DNA from: an uncultured Collinsella sp.
GTDB lineage: Bacteria > Actinomycetota > Coriobacteriia > Coriobacteriales > Coriobacteriaceae
Direction: 5' to 3'
Assembly (NCBI GenBank): GCA_900546115.1
Contig: URBQ01000001.1
Location: forward strand, 42,433 to 106,432
DNA: 64,000 bases
Shown: positions 47,957 to 58,810 of the stretch, one piece after another
Layout of the letters: each line of letters begins with the position of its first letter
Position numbering within the stretch: position 1 is the stretch's first letter
Position numbers and translations under genes: made by a program
The notes under the pieces: generated by a model
Seen by the model: the letters and a program-made list of their open reading frames with translations, nothing else
Database searches by the model: none
Told to the model about the DNA's origin: nothing

Positions 47957-48817
47957 ATGAATCCCATTACCATGAAGCTCGTCGTCGATGATCTGATTTT
48001 GCAGGCCCTGCGCGAGGACATCACGTTTGAGGACGTGAGCACGGCGAGCGTGTGCCCCACGGCGCGTCCCGCTACCGTTGAGCTTATCGCCAAGGCCGAC
48101 GGTATCATCGCCGGCTTGGATGTGTTTGCCCGCACCTTTGAGCTGCTGGATTCGCAGAGCTCGGTGCTGTTTGATGTTGCCGACGGTGACGAGGTGCATG
48201 CCGGCGACCATGTGGGCCAGGTGCGCGGCGATGCGCGCGTGCTGCTTTCGGGTGAGCGCGTGGCGCTCAACTACCTGCAGCGCATGAGCGGCATCGCTAC
48301 CTACACGCACAGCATGGCCGCGGCGCTCGAGGGAACCAAGACCGTGCTCGTCGACACGCGCAAGACCACGCCGGGCATGCGCGTGTTTGAGAAGGCGGCG
48401 GTTGAGATTGGCGGCGGCAGCAATCACCGCTACAACCTGTCGACGGCCGTCATGCTCAAGGACAACCACATCGATGCCGCCGGTGGCGTGACGCGCGCGA
48501 TCGAGATGGCGCGCGCCCATGCGTCGTTTACCACGACAGTTGAGATTGAGTGCGAGAACCTGGACATGGTGCGCGAAGCCGTGGAGGCCGGTGCCGACAT
48601 TATCATGCTCGACAACATGACCCATGACGACATGGCCGCCGCCATCGAGCTTATCGCCGGTCGCGCCAAGACCGAGTGCTCGGGCAACGTGGACGCCAGC
48701 AACATTCGCGCCCTGGCCGATCTGGGTGTCGACTATATTAGCTCGGGCGCCCTGACGCACTCTGCGCCGATCCTCGACCTCTCGCTTAAGCACCTGCGTC
48801 TGCTGGACGGTAAATAA
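47957..48817 (+). CDS. nadC: Nicotinate-nucleotide pyrophosphorylase (quinolinate phosphoribosyltransferase)
   Basis: 286 residues. Converts quinolinate and PRPP to nicotinate mononucleotide. Seen: LREDITFEDVSTASVCP, LNYLQRMSGIATYTHSM, VLVDTRKTTPGMRVFEKAAVEIGGGSNHRYNLS and EIECENLDMVREAVEAGADIIMLDNM. Starts three bases after nadB; its stop shares a base with the niaR start (TAATG). Confidence 0.95.
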   Translation: MNPITMKLVVDDLILQALREDITFEDVSTASVCPTARPATVELIAKADGIIAGLDVFARTFELLDSQSSVLFDVADGDEVHAGDHVGQVRGDARVLLSGERVALNYLQRMSGIATYTHSMAAALEGTKTVLVDTRKTTPGMRVFEKAAVEIGGGSNHRYNLSTAVMLKDNHIDAAGGVTRAIEMARAHASFTTTVEIECENLDMVREAVEAGADIIMLDNMTHDDMAAAIELIAGRAKTECSGNVDASNIRALADLGVDYISSGALTHSAPILDLSLKHLRLLDGK

Positions 48818-49362
48818 TGAACGCCCGCGAGCGTCGCCGTGCCATCATGGGCGTGCTCGAAGGAGCCAAGGAGCCCGTTTCGGGCAGCGCACTTGCCCGC
48901 GAGGTTGGCGTGAGCCGTCAGGTCGTGGTTCAGGATATTGCCCTGTTGCGTGCCGATGGGCACGATATCGTGGCGACCAACCGCGGCTACGTGCTGCAGG
49001 AAGCCGCGAGTAGCCCCGCCGTGCCCACGCGTCTTGTTAAGGTGCGCCACGGCGTGGAGCAGGCGGGCGACGAGCTTACGAGTATCGTCGACGCGGGTGG
49101 CGCCGTGCTCAACGTGATCGTCAACCATCGTGTGTACGGCAAGATCACGGCTGACCTGGACATCCGCAATCGTCGCGATGTTGAGCGCTACCTGCACGAT
49201 ATCGAGAGCGGCAAGAGCTTTCCACTACTAACGGTGACGAGCGGCTACCACTTCCATCGCATCGCGGCGGAGGACGAGCAGACCCTCGACGAGATCGAGG
49301 CCATACTCAAGGAGAAGGGCTACCTTGCCGATTTAATGCCCTACGAGGATGATTTGTCCTAA
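48817..49362 (+). CDS. niaR: Niacin-responsive repressor NiaR
   Basis: 181 residues: N-terminal HTH_11 (RRRAIMGVLEGAKEPVSGSA, VSRQVVVQDIALLRADGHDI) and C-terminal 3H domain with its three spaced His segments (VRHGVEQ, VNHRVYGKI, TSGYHFHRI). The 3H domain binds nicotinic acid. As last gene of the operon it probably represses nadABC through the palindrome at 45411. Translationally coupled to nadC. Confidence 0.92.
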   Translation: MNARERRRAIMGVLEGAKEPVSGSALAREVGVSRQVVVQDIALLRADGHDIVATNRGYVLQEAASSPAVPTRLVKVRHGVEQAGDELTSIVDAGGAVLNVIVNHRVYGKITADLDIRNRRDVERYLHDIESGKSFPLLTVTSGYHFHRIAAEDEQTLDEIEAILKEKGYLADLMPYEDDLS

Positions 49363-49380
49363 CCCGATACTGTCTTTATA

Positions 49381-49446
49381 AGTTGCGGTGAAATAGTTCC
49401 TACAATCGGCACCTAAGCAATGAGCCAGGAACTATTCCACCGCAAC
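49381..49446. repeat. Long hairpin after niaR
   Basis: Arms AGTTGCGGTGAAATAGTTCC and GGAACTATTCCACCGCAACT (one mismatch) around 26 bases. 18 bp after the niaR stop, no T-tract; an mRNA end or a small palindromic insertion. Confidence 0.7.
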
Positions 49447-49487
49447 TGCCAAGGTAGCCCCGTCCCCAATTAGCTGCCTGTACAAAC

Positions 49488-49527
49488 AAAAGGAGGCCTC
49501 CGCGGCGATGCGGAAGCCTCCTTTTTT
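49488..49527. terminator. Bidirectional terminator
   Basis: Stem AAAGGAGGCCTCCGC / GCGGAAGCCTCCTTTTTT between the convergent niaR and ferredoxin genes; A and T runs serve both directions. Confidence 0.85.
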
Positions 49528-49566
49528 GTGCACGGTGTACTCTTGAGTGTGCAAGTGGGGGAGTTG

Positions 49567-49752
49567 TTACTCCTCGACGATCTCGGTGATCGCGCCAGCG
49601 GGGCAAGCGTCCTGGCAAGCGCCACAGGCGACGCAGGAATCCTCGTCAGCGACGGTAGCGACGTCCTGGAGCTCCAGAACGCCAGCGGGGCAGGAGTCGA
49701 CGCAAACGCCACAAGCGATGCACTCGTCGGCATCAATTACGGGATGAGCCAT
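49567..49752 (-). CDS. 2[4Fe-4S] ferredoxin
   Basis: 61 residues with two CxxCxxCxxxCP motifs: CIACGVCVDSCPAG and CVACGACQDACPAG. Clostridial-type low-potential electron carrier for anaerobic redox enzymes. The ATG at 49752 has AGAGGAAA upstream; the open frame to 49818 adds an unlikely leader. Monocistronic. Confidence 0.95.
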   Translation of the reverse strand: MAHPVIDADECIACGVCVDSCPAGVLELQDVATVADEDSCVACGACQDACPAGAITEIVEE

Positions 49753-49973
49753 GGTAGTTTCCTCTCTGTTGACCGACGCTACAGGCGATGCGCGCCGGTT
49801 TGATTCGGGCAAAAACATACCACGGGAGCGACCGTTTGCAATACCCTCTGGCCGGCATCTTCATACCGTTCGCCGAGTATGCCAAGGTTTACTAAAAAAC
49901 GCGCAGGTGGGGCCGTTGAGCTGCGCAAATGTTAGCTATAGGTGACTTGTAATATTGACCTATTGAGCGCGCC

Positions 49974-50149
49974 TGCGGAAAGGGCATCCCGTTATTTGGC
50001 CGAAAACCGGGTCGCAGTTTCCGGTTGGGCCCGCTAGCGGAAACTGCGACCCGGTATCAGCTCTCAAAACGGGATACGGTTTCCGGTTGAGCCTTCAGAC
50101 GGAAACTGCGACCCGGAATCCACGCTCAAACCGGGATGCGCTTGCCGCA
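49974..50149. repeat. Repeat family D array, locus 2
   Basis: Alternating palindromic words as at 20869: CGGGTCGCAGTTTCCG with CGGAAACTGCGACCCGG (twice), CGGGATACGGTTTCCG, and flanking GGAAAGGGCATCCCG and CCGGGATGCGCTTGCCG. At least two hairpins with 16-17-bp arms. It occupies the middle of the 658-bp gap between ferredoxin and dnaK. Confidence 0.8.
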
Positions 50150-50274
50150 AGACGGCCCCCAGGCACCCCCGGACGCAAACCTCAGCCATCTCTACATAGA
50201 TCTCAATAGATTTGCCGAGAACTCATTCAGCGCATCTACCTGCGCATTTAAGAACCTAAACTCTCAGCAATAAG

Positions 50275-50301
50275 AAATCTTATATGAATTGACTTAGATT
50301 T
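50275..50301. promoter_or_regulatory. Shared heat-shock operator-like motif, dnaK copy
   Basis: AAATCTTA-N11-TTAGATTT, followed by TTGTATATT. The same arrangement with identical spacing precedes clpB at 61206-61232. It is about 110 bp upstream of the dnaK start. An inverted repeat in the place where HspR (encoded at 54295) would be expected to bind, though the sequence differs from the HAIR consensus of other actinobacteria. Confidence 0.6.
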
Positions 50302-50410
50302 TGTATATTCCGGCCCATAAGGGGATACACTACATCCTGAAAGACAAGCCGAAGCGCCGCGCGACAGATCGTCGAGGCGGCGCGAACGCAAAAGAGAGAG
50401 GGAATTTCTA

Positions 50411-52303
<1,893 letters not shown>

Positions 52304-52305
52304 TC

Positions 52306-53148
52306 ATGTCCGCCCGTAAAGCTCACACGGAGGCGGCCGCCGCTGGCGCCGCCCCCGTTGACTCTGAGGAGAAGGACGTGAAGATTCCCGTAGAGGCCGT
52401 TGACGATACCGAGGCCAACGAGGCCCCGGCCGCCGAGGCTGCCGAGAACCAGGTAGAGGATTCCAACAAGGAGGCGACGATGACCGAGGACGAGATGGTG
52501 GAAGCCGCTATCCGCGCCGGTGAAGAAGCCGCCGACAACGACTTTAAGCTCAAGTTCGAGCAGGCTCAGAAAGAGCTTGCTGACGTGCGCAATGAGCTCG
52601 ATGCTGCGGCAGAGGCTCAGAAGGCCGCCGAGGACAAGGCAAAGGACGCCACCGAGCGCACTGCCCGTCTACAGGCCGACTGGGAGAACTTTCGTCGCCG
52701 CACCGCCAACGAGCGCATCGCTGAGCGCGAGCGCGCGACCGAGAAGCTTGTCACTGCGCTGCTGCCGGTGATTGACGATATCGAGCGCGCGATCGACCAT
52801 GCCCGTAGCCAGGAGCTTTCCGACGATTTTAAGCAGTTCGTCGATGGCGTCGACGCGGTGCATGCCAAGCTGCTCGATGTGTTTGCGCACGAGGGCGTTG
52901 AGCCCATCGACCCCAAGGGCGAGGCGTTCGATCCGCTCGAGCACCAGGCTGTGGGTCGCGTCGAGGACGCATCGCAGTACGACGAGACCGTCAACGACGT
53001 GTACCAGAAGGGCTACCGCATGGCGGATCGCATCCTGCGTTCCGCGATGGTGACGGTGACCTACGGTGGCGAGAAGCGCCCCGCACCGGAGCCCGAAGCG
53101 GCGCCCGAGGATGCTTCGGCCGATACGGCCGAGAGCACCGAGGAGTAA
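52306..53148 (+). CDS. grpE: Nucleotide exchange factor GrpE
   Basis: 280 residues. A long acidic, Ala-rich disordered N-terminal region (1-~75) precedes the coiled coil (~80-150, RLQADWENFRRRTANERIAE) and the C-terminal beta domain with FDPLEHQAVGRVEDAS, YQKGYRMADRILRSAMVTV. Releases ADP from DnaK. ATG 52306 starts two bases after dnaK. A second in-frame ATG at 52480 has a much stronger ribosome-binding site (AAGGAGG, five bases upstream) and would give a 222-residue protein of ordinary GrpE length. Confidence 0.92.
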   Translation: MSARKAHTEAAAAGAAPVDSEEKDVKIPVEAVDDTEANEAPAAEAAENQVEDSNKEATMTEDEMVEAAIRAGEEAADNDFKLKFEQAQKELADVRNELDAAAEAQKAAEDKAKDATERTARLQADWENFRRRTANERIAERERATEKLVTALLPVIDDIERAIDHARSQELSDDFKQFVDGVDAVHAKLLDVFAHEGVEPIDPKGEAFDPLEHQAVGRVEDASQYDETVNDVYQKGYRMADRILRSAMVTVTYGGEKRPAPEPEAAPEDASADTAESTEE

Positions 53149-53155
53149 TTGAGAA

Positions 53156-53186
53156 GGGCCCCGGGGCAACACCCGGGGCCCTTTCT
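53156..53186 (+). terminator. Strong hairpin between grpE and dnaJ
   Basis: Stem GGGCCCCGGG / CCCGGGGCCC, then TTTCT, 7 bp after grpE. It probably makes dnaJ and hspR less abundant than dnaK and grpE. Confidence 0.75.
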
Positions 53187-53256
53187 GGCCTAGTGCCATA
53201 TGAAAGCATGAGCCGTCGTCTGCATGGGCGGCGGACGTAACAGGAGAGGAGCTACG

Positions 53257-54222
53257 ATGGCTGCAGGCAAAACCTTCTATGACATCCTGGGCGTATCCAA
53301 GAGCGCCTCCGACAAAGAGATCAAGAGCGCGTTTCGCAAGCTCGCGCAAAAATATCACCCCGATGCCGGCGGCGACGAGGCCAAGTTTAAGGAGATCAGC
53401 GAGGCCTACGAGACGCTTTCGGACGAGAAGAAGCGCAAAGAGTACGACCAGATGCTCATGTTCGGCGGCATGCCGGGCGCGGGCGGCGCGTATGGCGGCG
53501 GCTACGGTGCCGGCGCGGGCGCCAGCGGCTGGGGCGATATCTTCGACAGCATCTTCAGCGGCAACGGCGCCTGGGGCAGCGATTGGGGCTCGGGCTTTGC
53601 CGGGGCTGCGGGTGCTGCCGGTGCCGGCGCGGGCCGCAGCCGTGCTCGCAAGGGCGGCGACCTGTCGCTGACTGTCGACGTGACGGCCGAGGACGCGTTC
53701 CGCGGCGTGACGCACAAGGTCACCTACCGCATTCCCTCGACGGGCGAGCAGCAGACCATTACGGTCTCGGTGCCTGCGGGCGCCGTGGATGGCGGCAAGC
53801 TGCGCTACAAGCGTCGCGGCGAGTATGGCGTTGCCGGCGGCGAGCGCGGCGACCTGGTCGTGACCACGCACGTGGAGGAGCATCCGCTGTTTAAGCGTAA
53901 AGGTGCCGACGTGACCATGGAGGTGCCGATCTCGGTCTACGAGGCGGCGCTCGGCTGCACGGTGGACGTGCCGACGCCCGGCGGTGCGACGGTTCGTCTG
54001 AAGGTGCCCGCGGGTACCCAGACGGGCAAGAAGTTCCGCTTTAAGGAAATGGGGGCGCCCGACGTTAAGCACCGTGGCCGTACGGGCGCGCTGCTCGTCG
54101 AGATCAAGGTGCAGGTCCCCACGAACCTATCCGATGACGAGCGCGATGCCATGACCAAGCTGCGCGAGGTCGACACGCGCGATTATCGCGAGAAGGTCAA
54201 CCGTTACAAGGCGACGTACTAG
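53257..54222 (+). CDS. DnaJ-type co-chaperone without zinc finger
   Basis: 321 residues. J domain (1-~72) with the HPD motif in [25 protein letters not shown]; long Gly/Ala-rich linker (~75-135); then C-terminal beta domains ([50 protein letters not shown]). The CxxCxGxG zinc repeats of classical DnaJ are absent, so it is a CbpA/class B type. It stimulates DnaK ATP hydrolysis. ATG 53257 has GAGAGGAG upstream. Position in the operon shows it serves DnaK. Confidence 0.92.
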   Translation: MAAGKTFYDILGVSKSASDKEIKSAFRKLAQKYHPDAGGDEAKFKEISEAYETLSDEKKRKEYDQMLMFGGMPGAGGAYGGGYGAGAGASGWGDIFDSIFSGNGAWGSDWGSGFAGAAGAAGAGAGRSRARKGGDLSLTVDVTAEDAFRGVTHKVTYRIPSTGEQQTITVSVPAGAVDGGKLRYKRRGEYGVAGGERGDLVVTTHVEEHPLFKRKGADVTMEVPISVYEAALGCTVDVPTPGGATVRLKVPAGTQTGKKFRFKEMGAPDVKHRGRTGALLVEIKVQVPTNLSDDERDAMTKLREVDTRDYREKVNRYKATY

Positions 54223-54294
54223 GGCGGTCGTGGCGCACACCCGCGCCCGCGGGCTTATGATGGACGATAACGAGACGGAAAGGGGTCAGGTAGC

Positions 54295-54711
54295 ATGGCC
54301 GAGGACAATAGGAATAAACCGCTGTACATGATCAGCGTGGCGGCCGAGTTGACCGGCATGCATCCGCAGACTCTGCGCGTCTACGAGTCCAAGGGCCTGG
54401 TGAACCCCCAGCGCTCGGGCGGCAACACGCGTCTGTATTCGCGTGCCGATATCGAGCGCCTGGAGCTCATCAACCAGCTGACTGACGAGGGCATCAACCT
54501 TGCCGGCGTGGTGCGCATCCTCGATATGAAGGAGCGTGCCGAGGAGCGCGAGCGCGAGAACGAAAAACTCCGCGCACGCGTGCGCCAGCTCGAGGACGAG
54601 CTGCACGAGTACAAGATGCAGAAGAAGATCACCGCCCTGGCCCCGCGCGACGGCTCGGTCAACCCCGAGCAAGTCATGCGCAAACTGCTGGGCACGGGCG
54701 GCGACCTGTAG
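54295..54711 (+). CDS. hspR: HspR, MerR-family heat-shock repressor
   Basis: 138 residues. MerR-type winged helix at residues ~10-75 (YMISVAAELTGMHPQTLRVYESKGLVNPQRSGGNTRLYS) followed by a coiled coil (ERAEERERENEKLRARVRQLEDEL). HspR represses dnaK and clpB operons, with DnaK as co-repressor, in actinobacteria. Candidate sites are the matching motifs before dnaK and clpB. ATG 54295 follows GAAAGG. Confidence 0.93.
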   Translation: MAEDNRNKPLYMISVAAELTGMHPQTLRVYESKGLVNPQRSGGNTRLYSRADIERLELINQLTDEGINLAGVVRILDMKERAEERERENEKLRARVRQLEDELHEYKMQKKITALAPRDGSVNPEQVMRKLLGTGGDL

Positions 54712-54714
54712 GCA

Positions 54715-54822
54715 CTCATTGGGGACAGACTTAAATGAGTACCTGCAGAATGAGAGTGGATAATCTCCCGTTTTTTGCCTGTTTGCAGGCTCAAAGTGGG
54801 AGATTATCCACTCTCGTCATTT
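54715..54822. repeat. Repeat family A double hairpin, copy 3
   Basis: Core 54752-54815: arms GAGAGTGGATAATCTCCC and GGGAGATTATCCACTCTC, inner stem GCCTG/CAGGC, then GTCATTT. The left flank CATTGGGGACAGACTTAAAT matches copy 1. It directly follows hspR. Confidence 0.9.
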
Positions 54823-54981
54823 GAGCGTCTAAGTCTGCCTCCCCAGGACCTAACTCGTCCTCTGCTTTACTGAGATAAAGTGAACGCAGAGATTCGTAAC
54901 CCACTCGCAACCGTTCTATGGCACGATATTGAACGAATGTATGCTATGCGCCCAAATCTTTTGGGCAGAGTGGGAGACAGT

Positions 54982-57282
54982 ATGGTCAAGCTGTACGAGG
55001 ACGGCATCTACCTGCGCGGCGGCAGCGAGGTTGTGCCTGCGGCCGAGGCTGCCGAGCGCGGTATTACGCAGACACCCGAGGATGCCAAGCGCGGCACCAT
55101 CGCGTATTCGATCCTCCAGGCACACAATACGTCGGGCGACCCCGAGGCACTCAAGATTCGCTTCGATGCCATGGCGAGCCACGACATCACCTTTGTCGGC
55201 ATCATCCAGACGGCGCGCGCTTCGGGCATGGAGCAGTTCCCGCTGCCTTACGTGCTCACCAACTGCCATAACTCGCTGTGCGCCGTGGGCGGCACCATCA
55301 ATGAGGACGACCACGTCTTTGGCCTTTCCGCAGCCAAGAAGTACGGCGGCATCTTCGTTCCGCCGCACATCGCCGTCATCCACTCCTTTATGCGCGAGAA
55401 CTTCGCCGGTTGCGGCAAGATGATCCTGGGTTCCGACTCGCACACCCGCTATGGTGCCCTGGGTACCATAGCCGTGGGCGAGGGCGGCGGCGAGTTGGCA
55501 AAGCAGCTGCTGCGCGACACCTACGATGTCGCCTATCCCGGCGTCGTGGCCATCTACCTCACGGGCGCCCCGCGCCCCGGCGTCGGCCCGCACGACGTGG
55601 CGCTTGCCATCATTCGCGCCGTCTTTGCCAAGGGCTACGTCAAGAACAATGTCATGGAGTTTGTGGGCCCGGGCATCGCGAGCATGACGACCGACTACCG
55701 CAACGGCGTTGACGTCATGACCACCGAGACCACCTGCCTGTCGAGCATCTGGGCCACCGACGAGGACACGCACGCGTTTTTGACCATGCACGGCCGCGGC
55801 GACGACTATCGCGAGCTCAAGCCCGCCGATGTCGCCTACTACGACGGTTGCGTCGAGGTCGACCTGTCGAGCATCAAGCCCATGATCGCACTGCCGTTCC
55901 ATCCTTCCAACGGCTTTGAGATCGACGAGCTCAACGAGAACCTCGAGGACATCCTGCACGAGGTGGAGCTCGAGGCCGCCAAGATCGGCGAGGGCAAGAC
56001 GCACTTTAGCCTGCTCGACAAGATCGTCGACGGCAAGCTGCACGTGCAGCAGGGCGTTATCGCCGGCTGCTCGGGCGGCAACTATGACTCCGTGGTCCAG
56101 GCTGCCCGCGTGCTCAAGGGCGCCAATACCGGCTGCGGCGAGTTCTCGCTGTCGGTCTATCCCACGAGCCAGCCCGTGGCGCTCGAACTTACACGCCGCG
56201 GCTACATCTACGACCTCATGGAGGCCGGCGCAATCGTGCGCACGGCATTCTGCGGCCCGTGCTTCGGCGCCGGCGACACGCCCGCCAACAACGGCCTTTC
56301 GATCCGTCACACCACGCGCAACTTCCCCAACCGCGAGGGTTCCAAGCCGGGTAATGGCCAGCTGAGCGCCGTGGCCCTGATGGACGCCCGCTCCATTGCG
56401 GCAACGGCTGCCAACGGCGGCGTCCTGACGCCGGCGACCGACCTGCCCGAGGACACTTGGGACGAGGCCTGCGAGTACACCTTTGACGACGCGCCGTACA
56501 AGAAGCGCGTGTACTGGGGCTTTGGCAAGGCGGAGCCTGCCGACGAGCTGGTCGAAGGCCCCAACATCAAGCCGTGGCCCGCGATGGAGCCGCTCGGCGA
56601 CGACATCCTGCTCAAGGTTTGCTCCAAGATCATGGACCCGGTCACCACGACCGACGAGCTCATTCCCTCGGGCGAGACGAGCTCCTTCCGCTCCAACCCG
56701 CTGGGCCTGGCTGAGTTTACGCTGAGCCGCCGCGACCCGGCCTACGTGGGTCGCTCCAAGGAGGTCGACGCTGTGGAGAAGCGTCGCGTTGCCGGCGAGT
56801 CCGCGGGCGACCTGGCGGCGTTCGATGCCGAGCTTGCCGGTGTGTTTGAGGCGCTGGCCGGCGCGGGTGTCGCGGCCGATGCCAAGGCGACCGAGTTCGG
56901 TTCCATGATTTACGCCAAGAAGCCTGGCGACGGCAGCGCCCGCGAGCAGGCCGCGAGCTGCCAGCGCGTAATTGGCGGCCTGGCCAACATCGTCCACGAG
57001 TACGCCACCAAGCGCTATCGCTCCAACGTGATGAACTGGGGCATGGTGCCCTTCCAGATGGAGGCCGAGCCCAACTTTGAGGTGGGCGATTACGTCTTTG
57101 TGCCGGGTATCCGTGCCGCGCTCGATGGCGACCTGAAGGACATCGCCGCCTACGTGGTGCGCGCCGATGGTGCGGTCGAGCAGATTGAGCTCTACATTGC
57201 CGATATGACGGCAGAGGAGCGTGCCATCGTCAAGGCCGGCTGCCTGATCAACTACAACAAGTTCAAGGCCGCTGCCGAGTAG
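54982..57282 (+). CDS. Aconitase-family hydratase (YbhJ-like)
   Basis: 766 residues. Aconitase fold with [4Fe-4S]-ligand cysteines in [12 protein letters not shown] and [18 protein letters not shown], plus [21 protein letters not shown], and a C-terminal swivel domain ([12 protein letters not shown]). Domain layout and length fit the YbhJ-type hydratases more than classical AcnA (about 890 residues); whether it acts on citrate is uncertain. The start at 54982 is preferred because GGGAGA lies before it and homologous families begin with a [13 protein letters not shown] segment. The frame opens at a GTG at 54880 with no clear ribosome-binding site. Confidence 0.8.
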   Translation: MVKLYEDGIYLRGGSEVVPAAEAAERGITQTPEDAKRGTIAYSILQAHNTSGDPEALKIRFDAMASHDITFVGIIQTARASGMEQFPLPYVLTNCHNSLCAVGGTINEDDHVFGLSAAKKYGGIFVPPHIAVIHSFMRENFAGCGKMILGSDSHTRYGALGTIAVGEGGGELAKQLLRDTYDVAYPGVVAIYLTGAPRPGVGPHDVALAIIRAVFAKGYVKNNVMEFVGPGIASMTTDYRNGVDVMTTETTCLSSIWATDEDTHAFLTMHGRGDDYRELKPADVAYYDGCVEVDLSSIKPMIALPFHPSNGFEIDELNENLEDILHEVELEAAKIGEGKTHFSLLDKIVDGKLHVQQGVIAGCSGGNYDSVVQAARVLKGANTGCGEFSLSVYPTSQPVALELTRRGYIYDLMEAGAIVRTAFCGPCFGAGDTPANNGLSIRHTTRNFPNREGSKPGNGQLSAVALMDARSIAATAANGGVLTPATDLPEDTWDEACEYTFDDAPYKKRVYWGFGKAEPADELVEGPNIKPWPAMEPLGDDILLKVCSKIMDPVTTTDELIPSGETSSFRSNPLGLAEFTLSRRDPAYVGRSKEVDAVEKRRVAGESAGDLAAFDAELAGVFEALAGAGVAADAKATEFGSMIYAKKPGDGSAREQAASCQRVIGGLANIVHEYATKRYRSNVMNWGMVPFQMEAEPNFEVGDYVFVPGIRAALDGDLKDIAAYVVRADGAVEQIELYIADMTAEERAIVKAGCLINYNKFKAAAE

Positions 57283-57297
57283 CGCACTTAATTGTCC

Positions 57298-57371
57298 GCC
57301 CGGGGCTTACCCTTTCCCGCCCGCTCACGCGCTTCGCGAGGGCCGCGTTCGGGAAAGGGTAAGCCCCGGGC
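57298..57371. repeat. 22-bp perfect inverted repeat after the hydratase gene
   Basis: Arms 57298-57319 and 57350-57371 (GCCCGGGGCTTACCCTTTCC...) are exact complements around a 30-bp GC-rich centre. It lies 16 bp after the stop. Confidence 0.75.
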
Positions 57372-57428
57372 TACATTTCTGCGTTCTCGTTGGGTCTGGA
57401 AGGACGCTAATAAATAGACTTACTTGAT

Positions 57429-57460
57429 GCCGCCCCTTTTTATTGGGGCGGCTTCTTTTT
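57429..57460 (+). terminator. Rho-independent terminator of the hydratase gene
   Basis: Stem GCCGCCCC / GGGGCGGC followed by TTCTTTTT. A decayed copy of this stem together with the adjacent family B word recurs near 58292-58345. Confidence 0.8.
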
Positions 57461-57462
57461 GG

Positions 57463-57486
57463 ACCACCACAAAGGTGCCTGTCCGG
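57463..57486. repeat. Repeat family B, partial copy
   Basis: GACCACCACAAAGGTGCCTGTCC; only one arm of the dyad is present. It lies at the 3' end of the next minus-strand gene. Confidence 0.6.
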
Positions 57487-57493
57487 CGGGTTC

Positions 57494-58141
57494 TTATTTC
57501 GATGGGGTCCAGGTTATCTCATCGTCAAATAGCCAAGTGCGTGCTGAGCCGCTGTCGCGCGCTGTCTGTGGATCGGGCTCGCAGGTTTGTTCGTAGGCAT
57601 CCTCGGTACACCGATCCATAAAATCGACGACTGCCGTCTGGTCGCCTTCCATGACGTAGATTACGTCGCCATCCGAGATATAGACCCCCGGCCCTTCGTT
57701 GTCCACGTAGCCGGGATCGTATGAGACGTTGCACAGTCTGCTCCCGTTTGCCGCATCGAGTTCAAGGGTCGAATAATACCCGCCATTCATTTGGCCTTTC
57801 TTGGCTCGATATATTGCGGCGCCGTACCACCGCGTAAACGTTTTGCCTTTGAGTAAATTGGTTGCCTTGCCGATAAGCTGCTCATCTTGGGTATAGCGCG
57901 TGGCCCCAAGTTCGATTCGGGGATAGTTGCTGACCCCAAGCGCTGCGGGCGTACCGTCAAAATCGACGGTGATCGAATCGGGTTTGACGATATCGGTGAG
58001 GATTTCGATGGGATAGCTTACGGTCTCAATCACCGCCTGCGTTGCAGAGGCGGGGAGAAATGCGAGATAGATAATGCCCACGCCGACTGCGGTAATCGCA
58101 AACGCTAAGACGAGTAGGCCGATATAGGTGGAGCGTTTCAC
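57494..58141 (-). CDS. Membrane-anchored protein of unknown function
   Basis: 215 residues: one N-terminal hydrophobic segment (GLLVLAFAITAVGVGIIYLA, ~8-28) and an extracytoplasmic alpha/beta remainder with two conserved-looking Cys near the end (DRCTEDAYEQTCEP). No family recognised. GTG start at 58141 with GAGGTG upstream. Similar in size and layout to the protein at 60172-60840; the two lie on either side of the AAA ATPase gene. Confidence 0.65.
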   Translation of the reverse strand: MKRSTYIGLLVLAFAITAVGVGIIYLAFLPASATQAVIETVSYPIEILTDIVKPDSITVDFDGTPAALGVSNYPRIELGATRYTQDEQLIGKATNLLKGKTFTRWYGAAIYRAKKGQMNGGYYSTLELDAANGSRLCNVSYDPGYVDNEGPGVYISDGDVIYVMEGDQTAVVDFMDRCTEDAYEQTCEPDPQTARDSGSARTWLFDDEITWTPSK

Positions 58142-58325
58142 GGTGGGGCACCTCGCAAACAGTATGCAATCATTAAGATAAATGATACCATCTTACGACA
58201 ATATTCAAAAGCAAGCGACCGCCCGGAATGAGGGGGCTGAAAGGCCCCATTGGACTTCGATTTGGGGTCGCCAAACGTAGGCTGGGCTTGATGCCGCCTC
58301 TTGTAATTGGGGCTGATTCTTCTCT

Positions 58326-58363
58326 GGACCACCATAAAGGGGGCAGGCGCCTTTGTGGTGGTT
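58326..58363. repeat. Repeat family B, copy before the 80-bp array
   Basis: Arms GGACCACCATAAAGG and CCTTTGTGGTGGTTTC around GGGCAGGCG. Directly followed by the family C array. Confidence 0.75.
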
Positions 58364-58370
58364 TCATTGG

Positions 58371-58585
58371 TCTCAATCTGTAACAGCTGGGCTGCAAAAA
58401 GCGGGTTTGGTGTTACAGGTTGAGATTTTCGGACGGGGCTCCGCGGTTAATCTCGATCTGTAACATCTGGACCCCAATTTGCCGAGTAGTTGTTACAGAT
58501 TGAGACAAACGGTTGCCGTCGATCGCTTCATCTAAATCTGTAACACCTGGGACCGAAAAGGGCCGCTGGATGTTACAGGTTGAGA
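58371..58585. repeat. Family C array: three 55-bp dyads with exact 80-bp period
   Basis: Units start at 58371, 58451 and 58531. Each is a dyad with arms like TCTCAATCTGTAACA and TGTTACAGATTGAGA and a variable 25-base loop; 25-bp spacers separate units. The same period occurs at 61009. Not CRISPR: the arms are palindromic, the count is small and there are no cas genes. It lies in the 669-bp gap before the AAA ATPase gene. Confidence 0.85.
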
Positions 58586-58605
58586 CAGCGGGGTGTGTTG
58601 GAGCG

Positions 58606-58639
58606 AAAACCACCACAAAGGCCCCTTGCGGTGGTTTTT
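58606..58639. repeat. Repeat family B, shortened copy after the array
   Basis: AAAACCACCACAAAGG and CGGTGGTTTTT; the right arm has lost several bases. Confidence 0.65.
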
Positions 58640-58733
58640 GAGGGGCCAAATGTTTTCCTGTTAGAGTCCAACGCGGACTGTTGGCACCTTTAGTTGTTAG
58701 CGGCGGGAAACGGCCGCATGATTAAATAGTTGA

Positions 58734-58784
58734 ACTATTCTCACTACTTTCACTATTTGCACTATTGATACTATAATCACGATA
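58734..58784 (+). promoter_or_regulatory. Promoter with nine-base periodic repeats
   Basis: Units ACTATT, ACTACT, ACTATT, ACTATT, ACTATA, ACGATA start every nine bases from 58734. They contain a promoter: TTCACT (58749) and TATAAT (58772) separated by 17 bp. The repeats may be operator half-sites for the downstream ATPase or another regulator. Confidence 0.6.
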
Positions 58785-58810
58785 ACGACGACAGTAGGAA
58801 GGTGGGGACA

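Noticed and set aside
54916..56997. 693-codon minus-strand open frame
   Set aside because: Antisense shadow of the aconitase-family gene.
58371..58585. CRISPR-like array (regular repeats with 25-bp spacers)
   Set aside because: Units are 55-bp palindromes with variable loops, only three are present, spacers resemble each other between loci, and no cas genes are in the window.
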